From Shinella sp. XGS7 (lineage in GTDB: Bacteria; Pseudomonadota; Gammaproteobacteria; Burkholderiales; Burkholderiaceae_C): a stretch of DNA of 64,000 bases. Location: positions 1,267,501 to 1,331,500 of the forward strand of contig NZ_CP084758.1 of NCBI RefSeq assembly GCF_020535565.1. Reading direction: 5' to 3'. Under the pieces are notes generated by a model, which was not told the origin of the DNA, did not search any database, and saw only the letters and a program-made list of their open reading frames with translations. Shown here in pieces: positions 56,779 through 64,000 of this stretch; the stretch's first letter is position 1, and the number at the start of each line of letters is the position of its first letter. The position numbers were made by a program, and so were the translations under genes.

Positions 56779-58086
56779 ATGACGATGAAGACGGATGCCC
56801 AAGACCTGTACCGCCACAAGCGCCGCAGCCCGGCCGAGGCCCTGGACCTGCTGCGCGATGGGGATTTCATCATCGTGCCCACCGGCGTGGCCGAGCCGCC
56901 GGCCCTGCTGACGGCGCTCTCGGAGCAGCGGCGGCGCTTCCACGATGTGAAGGTGGCCCAGATCCTGCCGATCCGCAAATTCGGCTACTTCGATCCCGAG
57001 ACCTCGGCCCATGTGCGGCATATGGCCTTTTTCTTCGGCGCGGCCTCCCGCCCCGGTGGCCAGGCGGGCTGGATCGACTTCATCCCCAGCTATTTCTCGG
57101 AGATGCCCCAGCTGATCGCGCGCGGCCAGATCCCGGCCGATGTGGTCTTCGCCCTGGCCTCGCCCATGGATGCGCACGGCTATTTCTCCCTGAGCCTGGG
57201 CGCGGACTACACCATGGCGGCCCTGGCCAAGGCGCGCGCCATCGTGCTCGAGGTGAACCCGAACGTGCCCTATGCCTATGGCGCCTGCCAGGTGCATGTG
57301 TCCCAGATCAGCGCCCTGGTGGAGGACGAGACCCCGGTGCTGGAGGTGGGCCTGCCCAGCATCGGCCCGGTGCAGGAGGCCATCGGCAAGTATGTGGCCG
57401 AGATGATCGAGGACGGCTCCACCCTGCAGATCGGCTACGGCGGCATTCCGGACGCGGTGGTGATGCAGCTCAGCGCCAAGCGCGATCTGGGCGTGCACAC
57501 CGAGATGATTGGCGACGGCATCCTCAGCCTGGTCGAGTGTGGCGCCGTGACCAACCGGCGCAAGAACTACCTGCCCGGCAAGATGGTGGCCACCTTTGCC
57601 CTGGGCTCGCGCAAGCTCTACGACTTCATGCACCGCAACCCGGGCCTGGAGATGCATCCGGTGGACTTCACCAACGATCCCTATCTGGCCGGCCAGAACG
57701 ACAAGCTGGTGGCCATCAACGCCACCCTGCAGATCGATCTGCTGGGCCAGTGCGGCTCGGAAAGCCTGGCCCACAAGCCCTACTCGGGCACCGGCGGCCA
57801 GGTGGACTTTGTGCGCGCCGCCAACCGCTCGCAGGGCGGCAAGGCCTTCATCGTGCTGCCCTCCACGGCCAAGGACGACAGCATCTCGCGCATCGTGCCC
57901 ACGCTCTCGCCCGGCACCCATGTGACCACGGGCAAGAACGATATCAACTACGTGGTCAGCGAGTACGGCGTGGCCCAGCTGCGCGGCAAGAGCGCCAAGC
58001 AGCGGGCGCAGGAGATGATTGCCATCGCCCACCCGGACTTCCGTGCCGAGCTGCGCGAGGCGGCGCGCGCCCTGCAGCTGCTGTGA
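56779..58086 (+). CDS. Acetyl-CoA hydrolase/CoA-transferase family enzyme
   Basis: Enzyme of 435 residues in the class I CoA-transferase family that includes acetate, succinate and 4-hydroxybutyrate CoA-transferases. The predicted catalytic glutamate sits in GVHTEMIGDGILSLVE. The substrate-loop LQIGYGGIPDAVVMQLSAKR and the C-terminal GTHVTTGKNDINYVVSEYG and GVAQLRGKSAKQRA are conserved. The start ATG at 56779 (or 56785) is preferred to the longer open frame. The gene is divergent from the SmpA-like gene. The natural acyl donor and acceptor are not known. Confidence 0.9.
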   Translation: MTMKTDAQDLYRHKRRSPAEALDLLRDGDFIIVPTGVAEPPALLTALSEQRRRFHDVKVAQILPIRKFGYFDPETSAHVRHMAFFFGAASRPGGQAGWIDFIPSYFSEMPQLIARGQIPADVVFALASPMDAHGYFSLSLGADYTMAALAKARAIVLEVNPNVPYAYGACQVHVSQISALVEDETPVLEVGLPSIGPVQEAIGKYVAEMIEDGSTLQIGYGGIPDAVVMQLSAKRDLGVHTEMIGDGILSLVECGAVTNRRKNYLPGKMVATFALGSRKLYDFMHRNPGLEMHPVDFTNDPYLAGQNDKLVAINATLQIDLLGQCGSESLAHKPYSGTGGQVDFVRAANRSQGGKAFIVLPSTAKDDSISRIVPTLSPGTHVTTGKNDINYVVSEYGVAQLRGKSAKQRAQEMIAIAHPDFRAELREAARALQLL

Positions 58087-58124
58087 CAATCGTCCCCATC
58101 TCGGGCGGGGTGGATGGGGGAGCG

Positions 58125-58688
58125 ATGCGGATTGGCGGCGCGAAGGCGGTGGCCCTGGCGGGCCTGTTGTTGCTGCTACTGCTGCTGCTGCTCGCCGGCG
58201 CTGCCCGGGCCCAGGGCGCAGCCCCCTGCACCGTGGTCTATGGCCATGGCCGCAACCACGACGCGAGCCAGCCCCAGCAGAACCGTTTCTGGGACGGGCT
58301 CAACGCCGAGTTCCATGCCGCGGTCCTGCGCGCCTGGCAGGCGCCTGAACGTCCGGTTCGACCCTTGCTGCTGCCGGTGGCCGCCACCGACCTGGGCCGC
58401 AATCTGGCCCAGCTGATGGCCCTGGCGAGCGAGCGGGGCTGCTCCCGCGTGCTGGAGACCGCCCTCTTTGCCGACTACGAGAGCGGCAGCCTGGTGGCGC
58501 GCCTGCGCCTGTATCCCCTGCACGGCAGCCTGGGGCCGCTGGCGGCGCCCGGGCGGCTCAGCGTGGGCGCGCCTCTGCTGACCCAGCAGCGCGAGTTCGA
58601 GCTCACGCCGCGCAGTCTGGAGCGCCTGCGGCCCGAAGCCCTGGGCGCCGAGCTGGCGGCTCAGGCCCTGCAAGACCTGGCCCCCTAG
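58125..58688 (+). CDS. Exported hypothetical protein
   Basis: Protein of 187 residues. The signal peptide has a run of ten leucines (AGLLLLLLLLLLAGAARAQG). The mature part has GHGRNHDASQPQQNRFWDGL and two cysteines, APCTVVYG and ERGCSRVLE, which may form a disulfide. I recognise no family. It begins 38 bases after the CoA-transferase stop and ends just before the MITE-like element. GGGGGAGCG precedes the ATG at 58125. Confidence 0.6.
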   Translation: MRIGGAKAVALAGLLLLLLLLLLAGAARAQGAAPCTVVYGHGRNHDASQPQQNRFWDGLNAEFHAAVLRAWQAPERPVRPLLLPVAATDLGRNLAQLMALASERGCSRVLETALFADYESGSLVARLRLYPLHGSLGPLAAPGRLSVGAPLLTQQREFELTPRSLERLRPEALGAELAAQALQDLAP

Positions 58689-58693
58689 AAGGG

Positions 58694-58964
58694 CTAGGGC
58701 CTGTTAACACTAGGGCAGCAGGTCGCGTTGTGGCCAGAAAGGCCGCAGGCAAGGCGCAAACCGCAGCCGGGTTGGACACCCGGCGAGGATTTGCAACGCC
58801 GCATGCGGCCTTTCTGACCACAACCCTGCGGGAAGGCCCGCCCCAAGAAGCCACTCGTCGTTGCACCGCTAGCCCGCACACGAGTGCGGGCGGCGCGCTG
58901 CGCCTAGATTGGCCCCTTGGGGTGGGCCTTCGCGGCCTACTGCCCTAGTGTTAACAGGCCCTAG
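58694..58964. mobile_element. MITE-like hairpin element with 34-bp inverted ends
   Basis: A 271-bp element without a coding frame. Its ends (58694-58727 and 58931-58964) are inverted repeats with 2 mismatches in 34. They read CTAG then GGCCTGTTAACACTAGGGCA. The CTAG at each edge may be a 4-bp target duplication. Two internal hairpin lobes exist: TTGTGGCCAGAAAGGCCGCA (58728) pairs 19/20 with 58804-58823 and encloses GCCGGGT/ACCCGGC. AAGGCCCGCCCCAAG (58833) pairs 14/15 with 58916-58930 and encloses CCCGCAC/GTGCGGG. It looks like a non-autonomous element, perhaps mobilised by an IS5-like transposase. Confidence 0.75.
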
Positions 58965-60895
58965 ACCGCGCGCTCCGGCGCCGGAGCGGGCGAGGGCGCA
59001 CGCGGCAGCTCCAGGGTGAAACAGCTGCCCTCGCCCAGGTGGCTGCTCACCTGCACCCGGCCGCCCATCTGCTCCACCAGCAGCTTGACGATGGTGAGCC
59101 CCAGGCCGCTGCCGGGCAGGTGGGCGGTGCCCGGCAGGCGCTTGAAGGGCTGGAAGAGCAGGGCCTGGTCCTGCTCGCTCAGGCCCGGCCCCTGATCCTC
59201 CACCGCCACCCGCACCCACTGCGCGTCACCCTGCACCGTCACCCGCACCCGGCCGGCCGGGCGGTTGTACTTGCAGGCATTGCTCAGCAGATTGGCCAGG
59301 GCCTGGCTCAGGCGCTGCGCGTCGCCCAGCACCTGCAGCTCGGCCAGGGCCGGGTCGGGCAGGGGCGGCAGCTCCAGCGCGATGGCGTGCTCGCGCAGCT
59401 CGCTGGAGACCAGGGCGGCCGCCTCGGCAAGCACCGGGGCCATGGGCACCGGTGTGCGCGCCACCTGGTAGTGCCCGGCGTCGATATGGCTGATGTCCAG
59501 CACATCGTCCACCAGGCGCAGCAGATGCTTGCCGGCGGCCTGGATCATCTCCACATGGCGCCGCGGCCGTGGCCCCAGGGCCTCGGGGCCGCCCAGCAGC
59601 AGCAGGTCCGAAAAACCCAGCACCGCGTTCAGCGGCGTGCGCAGCTCATGGCTCAGGCGCGAGAGGAATTCCATGCGCGCCGCGGCGCTGCGCTCGGCCG
59701 CCACCTTGTCCAGGGCCAGCTGCTCCTGCTGCAGCTGCAGGCTGATGTCGCGGATCACGCCCACCATCTTGCGGCGCTCGCCAGCCTCGGGGCGGCCGTG
59801 CACCTGGCCCGTGACCTCCAGATGGCGCAGAGCCACCTCGCCATGCTCGGGCCGGATGCGAAAGCGCTGGCGAAACAGGCGCGGCTCGGCCGCCGCCGGG
59901 GTGGGGCCGGCCTGCACGGCGTCGTCCAGGCTGAGCTGCAGCACGGGCACGTCCTCCTGGGGCACCAGGGCGCGCAGGCGCGCACGCGGCAGCTCGCACA
60001 GGCCCTCGGCATCGGGGCGCACGCCGTAGATGGCGCAGGCGCGGGCGTCCAGCAGCACGCGGTCATCGTCCAGGGTCCATTCGAAGATGCCCAGGCCAGC
60101 GCTGGCGGCGGCCAGGGTCCAGCGCCGGTGGGCGTCCTCCAGCGCGGCCTCGGCCCGCATCTGGCGGCGCAGGCCGGCGCGCAGCATCAGGGCCGCGGTC
60201 AGGGTGAGCAGCAGGGCGGTCAGCACCAGCAGGCCGGCCAGGCGCTGGTAGGTGGCGCGCGAGGCCTCGCCCAGGGCCTGGCTGAACTGCTGCTCCAGGG
60301 TCTGCAGCTCGGTTTCCAGCGCGTCCAGCGCGGCCAGGGTGAGCTCGGGCCGCGGGTCGGCCGCGACGCCGGCGCTCTCGATGCGCTGCTGCAGCTGGGC
60401 CGCCGCAGCCAGCAGCTCCAGGATGTGCTGGTCGGCACGCCGCCAGGCCTCCACCGAGGCCTGCATCAGCTCGCTGCGGCCGAACCAGCGGTACAGGCGG
60501 ATCATGCCGGGAATGTCCTCGGCCGCATTGCCGCCGCGGCGCAGGGCGGCGCTCACATAGTCGCGGTCCAGGGGCTCGCGATCCAGGGCCAGGCGCGCCT
60601 CGCGATCGCCCAGGGGCACGGTCAGCGCGGCGTGGAACTGCGCCAGCTGCTGGGGCGAGCCATTGAGCGCGTAGCTGCGCAGGTGCTTGAAGGCCTGGGC
60701 CCGCGCCTGAGACCACAGGCTCTGCCCGCCCACATAGGCGCGCGAGGCGGAGAGCATGTGAAAACCCAGCAGGCACAGCGCCAGCATCAGCACATTGCCC
60801 ACCAGCAGGGGGCTCAGCACCAGGGCATAGGGCAGGCGGCGTCTTGGCGGCTGGGCCCGGGGGGCCGGGTCTGGCGTCGGTGCATCCGTCCTCAT
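58961..60895 (-). CDS. PAS-containing sensor histidine kinase
   Basis: Membrane sensor kinase of 644 residues. Two membrane helices (about 27-47 and 212-234) frame a helical periplasmic sensor. A PAS domain follows (WTLAAASAGLGIFEWTLDD). The HisKA phosphoacceptor site is FLSRLSHELRTPLNAVLGF, and the ATPase boxes are NLLSNACKYNRP, DQGPGLSEQDQALLF and GSGLGLTIVKLLVEQMGG. The ATG at 60895 has AAGGGAGTG upstream, better than open-frame starts beyond it. Its TAG stop lies within the CTAG edge of the MITE-like element. No response regulator is adjacent. Confidence 0.93.
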   Translation of the reverse strand: MRTDAPTPDPAPRAQPPRRRLPYALVLSPLLVGNVLMLALCLLGFHMLSASRAYVGGQSLWSQARAQAFKHLRSYALNGSPQQLAQFHAALTVPLGDREARLALDREPLDRDYVSAALRRGGNAAEDIPGMIRLYRWFGRSELMQASVEAWRRADQHILELLAAAAQLQQRIESAGVAADPRPELTLAALDALETELQTLEQQFSQALGEASRATYQRLAGLLVLTALLLTLTAALMLRAGLRRQMRAEAALEDAHRRWTLAAASAGLGIFEWTLDDDRVLLDARACAIYGVRPDAEGLCELPRARLRALVPQEDVPVLQLSLDDAVQAGPTPAAAEPRLFRQRFRIRPEHGEVALRHLEVTGQVHGRPEAGERRKMVGVIRDISLQLQQEQLALDKVAAERSAAARMEFLSRLSHELRTPLNAVLGFSDLLLLGGPEALGPRPRRHVEMIQAAGKHLLRLVDDVLDISHIDAGHYQVARTPVPMAPVLAEAAALVSSELREHAIALELPPLPDPALAELQVLGDAQRLSQALANLLSNACKYNRPAGRVRVTVQGDAQWVRVAVEDQGPGLSEQDQALLFQPFKRLPGTAHLPGSGLGLTIVKLLVEQMGGRVQVSSHLGEGSCFTLELPRAPSPAPAPERAV

Positions 60896-61049
60896 CTCAC
60901 TCCCTTGACGGGCTCGGGGCCCGCTTGTGCCCGGAGCCCCGCGCATGGGCGGCTCCAGGTCTGGTCCCAGTATGCGTGGCCCGGGCCGGGAGGGCATGGG
61001 GGTCGCCCCGGAATTGCGGTACGTACCGCCCGCCGCACCCATCATCATG

Positions 61050-61068
61050 AATGCGATTTACTCGCATC
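61050..61068 (+). promoter_or_regulatory. Fur-box candidate upstream of feoAB
   Basis: AATGCGATTTACTCGCATC is a near-perfect 19-base inverted repeat (ATGCGA/TCGCAT around TTTAC) of the form seen in betaproteobacterial Fur boxes. It lies 62 bases before the feoA ATG, a normal distance for a repressor covering the promoter. Iron repression of feoAB is therefore expected. Confidence 0.7.
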
Positions 61069-61129
61069 TAGAATAGGGCAGGTCCAATTCCTGGCGCTCC
61101 GGCCTTGCGGTGCGGCGCGCAAGCCCATC

Positions 61130-61387
61130 ATGTCCGCAGTTCCGCCCCTGACCCTTGCCCACGCCGAGATCGGCGCGGCGCACCGGGTTGCCGCCCTGGT
61201 CCCGCCCTCGCATGCGCCCGAGTGGGGGCCCTGGCTGGAGCAGATCGGCTTTGTGGCGGGCGAGCATGTGAGCGTGCTCAGCCGCGCCCTGCCGGGGGGC
61301 GATCCCCTGGTGGTGCGCATCGGCCAGTCCACCTTTGCGCTGCGCCGGGCCGAGGCCGCCTGCATCGCGCTGCGGAGCCCGGCATGA
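61130..61387 (+). CDS. feoA: Ferrous iron transport protein FeoA
   Basis: SH3-like cytoplasmic protein of 85 residues that assists FeoB. Typical features are LEQIGFVAGEHVSVLSRALPGGDP and LVVRIGQSTFALRRAEA. The ATG at 61130 was chosen although the frame is open far upstream through out-of-frame sequence. The stop overlaps the feoB start by four bases (ATGA), so the pair is coupled. No feoC is present. Confidence 0.93.
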   Translation: MSAVPPLTLAHAEIGAAHRVAALVPPSHAPEWGPWLEQIGFVAGEHVSVLSRALPGGDPLVVRIGQSTFALRRAEAACIALRSPA

Positions 61388-63282
61388 GCGCGCGCGGCGA
61401 GGCCGTGATCCATGTGCACCCGGCCGGCCCCCTGCTGGCCCTGGTGGGCAATCCGAACTGCGGCAAGACCGCGCTCTTCAACCGCCTGACCGGCAGCCGC
61501 CAGAAGGTGGCCAATTACGCCGGGGTCACGGTGGAGCGCAAGGAGGGCCGGCTCAAGACGGCCGCGGGCAAGGTCCTGCGCCTGCTGGACCTGCCCGGCA
61601 CCTACAGCCTCTACCCCCGCTCACCCGATGAGCGCGTGACCTGCGATGTGCTGGCCGGCCGCGCCCGCGGCGAGAAGCGGCCGGACCTGGTGGTCTGCGT
61701 GCTGGACGCCACCAATCTGCGCCGCAATCTGCGCCTGGTGCTGGCGGTGCAGCGCCTGGGCCTGCCCATGGTGGTGGCGCTGAACATGGCCGATCTGGCG
61801 GCGCGCCGCGGCCTGCAGATCGATACCGAGGCCCTGGGCCGCGCCCTGGGCGTGCCGGTGGTGCGCACCGTGGCCACCCAGGGCGAGGGCCTGGACGCGC
61901 TGCGCGCCCTGCTGGACCGCGCCGAGCTCTGGGACACGCCGGCCCCGGCCGAGCTGTCGGCCGACGGCGCCCAGGACCAGGCGCGGGTGAGTGCCATCCT
62001 GCAGCAGCTGGGCCTGGACCGCGACACGCCCGAGCTGCCCAGCGACCGGCTGGACCGCGTGCTGCTCCACCCCCTGCTGGGCCCGCTGCTGCTGGCCCTG
62101 CTGCTCTTCGGCCTGTTCCAGGCCGTCTACAGCTGGGCCGAGGCGCCCAAGGGCTGGATCGAGGCCGCGGCGGCGGGGCTGGGCGAGCTGGCGGGCGGCG
62201 CCCTGCAGGGCACGGCCCTGGACGGCTGGCCGCGCAGCCTGCTGGTGGACGGGCTGATTGCCGGCGTGGGCGGGGTGCTGGTCTTCCTGCCCCAGATCCT
62301 GATCCTGTTCTTCTTCATCCTGGTGCTGGAGGAGTCGGGCTATCTGCCGCGCGCGGCCTTTCTGCTGGACCGGCTGATGGGCGGCGTGGGCCTGTCGGGG
62401 CGCAGCTTCATTCCCCTGCTGTCCAGCTTTGCCTGCGCCATTCCCGGCATCATGGCCACGCGCTCCATCGCCAACCCGCGCGACCGCCTGGTCACCATCC
62501 TGATCTCGCCCCTGATGACCTGCTCGGCCCGGCTGCCGGTCTATGCGCTGCTGATCGGCGCCTTCGTGCCCCAGCGCGAGCTGCTGGGCGGCTGGGTGGA
62601 ACTGCAGGGCCTGGTGCTCTTCGTGCTGTACGGCGCCGGCATCCTGGGCGCCATGGCCGTGGCCTGGCTGCTCAAGCGCTTCACGCACAGCGGGCGCCAG
62701 GTGCGGCCCCTGATGATGGAGCTGCCTGCCTACCACTGGCCCAGCGTGCGCGCCGTGGCCCTGGGCCTGTGGCAGCGCACCCAGATCTTTCTGCGCCGCG
62801 TGGGCGGCGTGATCCTGACCCTGACCCTGCTGCTGTGGCTGCTCTCCAGTTTTCCGGGCGCGCCGGCCGGGGCCACCCAGCCGCCCATCTACTACAGCGT
62901 GGCCGGCTGGATCGGCCGCGGCCTGGCCGTGCTCTTCGAGCCCATCGGCTTCAACTGGCAGATCAGCCTGGCCCTGGTGCCCGGCATGGCGGCGCGGGAG
63001 ATCGTGATCAGCGCCCTGGGCACGGTCTACGCGCTCTCGGCCGCCGGCGAGGAGGCCGCCCAGGCGCTGAGCCCGCTGATCGCGGCGCAATGGGGCCTGC
63101 CCACGGCCTTCTCCCTGCTGGCCTGGTTCGTGTTCGCGCCGCAATGCCTGTCCACCCTGGCGGCGGTGCGGCGCGAGACCGGGGGCTACAGGATTCCGGC
63201 CGTGATGCTGGTCTACCTCTTCGCCCTGGCCTACGCGGCCGCCTTCCTGACCTACCGCATCAGCGGCTGGCTGCTGGGCTGA
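61384..63282 (+). CDS. feoB: Ferrous iron transporter FeoB
   Basis: Fe(II) transporter of 632 residues. The N-terminal G domain has G1 GNPNCGKT, G3 DLPGTYSLYPRSPDE and G4 NMADL, followed by a GDI helical region. The membrane part contains two Gate motifs, including GRSFIPLLSSFACAIPGIMA and VPGMAAREIVISALGTVYAL. The length is shorter than the 770-residue E. coli protein but normal for compact FeoB forms. It is co-translated with feoA and probably Fur-repressed. Confidence 0.95.
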   Translation: MSARGEAVIHVHPAGPLLALVGNPNCGKTALFNRLTGSRQKVANYAGVTVERKEGRLKTAAGKVLRLLDLPGTYSLYPRSPDERVTCDVLAGRARGEKRPDLVVCVLDATNLRRNLRLVLAVQRLGLPMVVALNMADLAARRGLQIDTEALGRALGVPVVRTVATQGEGLDALRALLDRAELWDTPAPAELSADGAQDQARVSAILQQLGLDRDTPELPSDRLDRVLLHPLLGPLLLALLLFGLFQAVYSWAEAPKGWIEAAAAGLGELAGGALQGTALDGWPRSLLVDGLIAGVGGVLVFLPQILILFFFILVLEESGYLPRAAFLLDRLMGGVGLSGRSFIPLLSSFACAIPGIMATRSIANPRDRLVTILISPLMTCSARLPVYALLIGAFVPQRELLGGWVELQGLVLFVLYGAGILGAMAVAWLLKRFTHSGRQVRPLMMELPAYHWPSVRAVALGLWQRTQIFLRRVGGVILTLTLLLWLLSSFPGAPAGATQPPIYYSVAGWIGRGLAVLFEPIGFNWQISLALVPGMAAREIVISALGTVYALSAAGEEAAQALSPLIAAQWGLPTAFSLLAWFVFAPQCLSTLAAVRRETGGYRIPAVMLVYLFALAYAAAFLTYRISGWLLG

Positions 63283-63307
63283 GCGCCCAGCGCCAGGGCA
63301 GCGGGGT

Positions 63308-64000
63308 TCAGCTGCCGATCACGCCGCCATCGGCCTTGCGGATCACCAGGGTGGCCGAGCGCGGCCGGCCGTCGGCGCGGAAGTCCGGCCAGTTGGAGAT
63401 CTTGCGCGGCTCGGCGGGGTCGCTGCGCTCGCTGGGGCTTTCGCCCGGGTGCTGGATGTTGATGAACATGGTGCGGCCGTCCGGCGTGCCGGTGGCGCCG
63501 GTGATCTCGCAGCCGGCCGGACCCACCAGGAAGCGGCGCACCTCGCCCGTGCGCGGATCGGCAGCCAGCATGGCGTTGTTGCCCAGGTTCTTCAGATCGC
63601 CCTTGCCCATGGCCGAGGTGCTCATATCGGTCTGGATCCACAGGATGCCGCGGCCGTCCACCCACAGGCCATCGGGGCAGCCCAGGGCGTCGCCCTGCAC
63701 ATTGCCCTTGGCCTCGGCGCGCTCGTTGCTCGGGTCGCCGGCCAGCAGGAAGTGGTTCCAGGCGAAGCGCTCGCCGTCGAAGTCGCCGTCTTCCTTCCAG
63801 CGGATGATGTGGCCCATGCTGTTGTTGGCGCGCGGGTTGGCCGCGTCCACACCGGGCTGATTGGCGCCGCCGCGGTTGCTGTTATTGGTCAGGGTGCAGT
63901 AGACAAAGCCCTGCGGGTCCACGGCGATCCACTCGGGGCGGTCCATCTTGGTGGCGCCCAGCGCGTCGCTGGCCTGGCGGCTCTTGATCAGCACCTCGCC
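63308..64000 (-). CDS. phoX: PhoX-type alkaline phosphatase, partial
   Basis: C-terminal 231 residues of a PhoX/DUF839 family phosphatase. The gene continues beyond the window edge. Recognisable PhoX segments are MDRPEWIAVDPQGFVYCTLT, SNRGGANQPGVDAANPRANN, CPDGLWVDGRGILWIQTDM and CEITGATGTPDGRTMFINIQ. Full-length enzymes are Tat-exported, use Ca2+ and Fe3+, and release phosphate from organic esters under phosphate starvation. The N-terminus, signal and promoter are not visible. Confidence 0.92.
   Translation of the reverse strand, partial: GEVLIKSRQASDALGATKMDRPEWIAVDPQGFVYCTLTNNSNRGGANQPGVDAANPRANNSMGHIIRWKEDGDFDGERFAWNHFLLAGDPSNERAEAKGNVQGDALGCPDGLWVDGRGILWIQTDMSTSAMGKGDLKNLGNNAMLAADPRTGEVRRFLVGPAGCEITGATGTPDGRTMFINIQHPGESPSERSDPAEPRKISNWPDFRADGRPRSATLVIRKADGGVIGS

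Overview
The window is a GC-rich chromosomal stretch. Its features fit a betaproteobacterium of the Burkholderiales/Sphaerotilaceae type (Roseateles, Pelomonas, Paucibacter or Rubrivivax-like): near-exclusive CTG leucine codons in most genes, PEP-CTERM surface proteins, an IS481-type insertion sequence with an NCTAGN target, a yybP-ykoY leader ahead of a GDT1 manganese exporter, and a FeS-type photolyase operon. The genus is inferred from style, not from a database comparison. No rRNA, tRNA, CRISPR or prophage was seen.

Layout. 0.3-9.7 kb: a chemotaxis receptor, a TIGR04552-like protein, an exported Tyr/Pro-rich protein, a lipase-like hydrolase, an M48 protease with its YjgN partner, a phytase-esterase-like PEP-CTERM protein and a DM13 protein. 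9.7-13.2 kb: a scar region with an ankyrin protein, a broken CYTH gene, a complete IS481-type element with 6-bp target duplications, a low-GC MORN protein and a small orphan. 13.3-20.9 kb: an xdhC gene divergent from a coxSLMDEG operon encoding a form II CO-dehydrogenase-like molybdenum hydroxylase. 20.9-24.6 kb: DUF2256, FeS photolyase and a second FAD-binding photolyase-like protein, divergent from a MerR regulator. 24.6-34.9 kb: mixed single genes (acyltransferase, WYL regulator, GNAT, NDH-2, phosphocholine-type phospholipase C, PEP-CTERM protein, VOC protein, M16 protease pair). 34.9-40.8 kb: Mn riboswitch and GDT1 exporter, TonB receptor, second lipase-like protein, small exported protein. 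40.8-51.0 kb: glycerol locus (glpK, glpR, then glpD and a glpSTPQ-DUF2160-glpV ABC importer). 51.0-64 kb: CAP lipoprotein, GGDEF cyclase, D-lactate-dehydrogenase-type enzyme, RDD/ClpP-like fusion, SmpA/OmlA-like lipoprotein, CoA-transferase, a 271-bp MITE-like hairpin element, histidine kinase, feoAB behind a Fur-like box, and a partial phoX.

The most striking signal is a mosaic of two codon styles inside single genes of the cox and glp loci. Sharp blocks using CTC/GTC/TCG/ACG/CCG, as in Rhizobiales, alternate with the host CTG/GTG/CCC style. One glpS boundary carries a +1 frameshift exactly at the switch. This is either segmental recombination with an alphaproteobacterial donor or a chimeric assembly from a mixed culture, and raw reads would decide.

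Functionally, the glycerol locus imports glycerol through an asymmetric ATPase pair, phosphorylates it (GlpK) and oxidises it (GlpD) under GlpR control. The cox operon supplies the three hydroxylase subunits plus the CoxD/CoxE/CoxG maturation set and XdhC. feoAB and the GDT1 leader are metal-responsive units.
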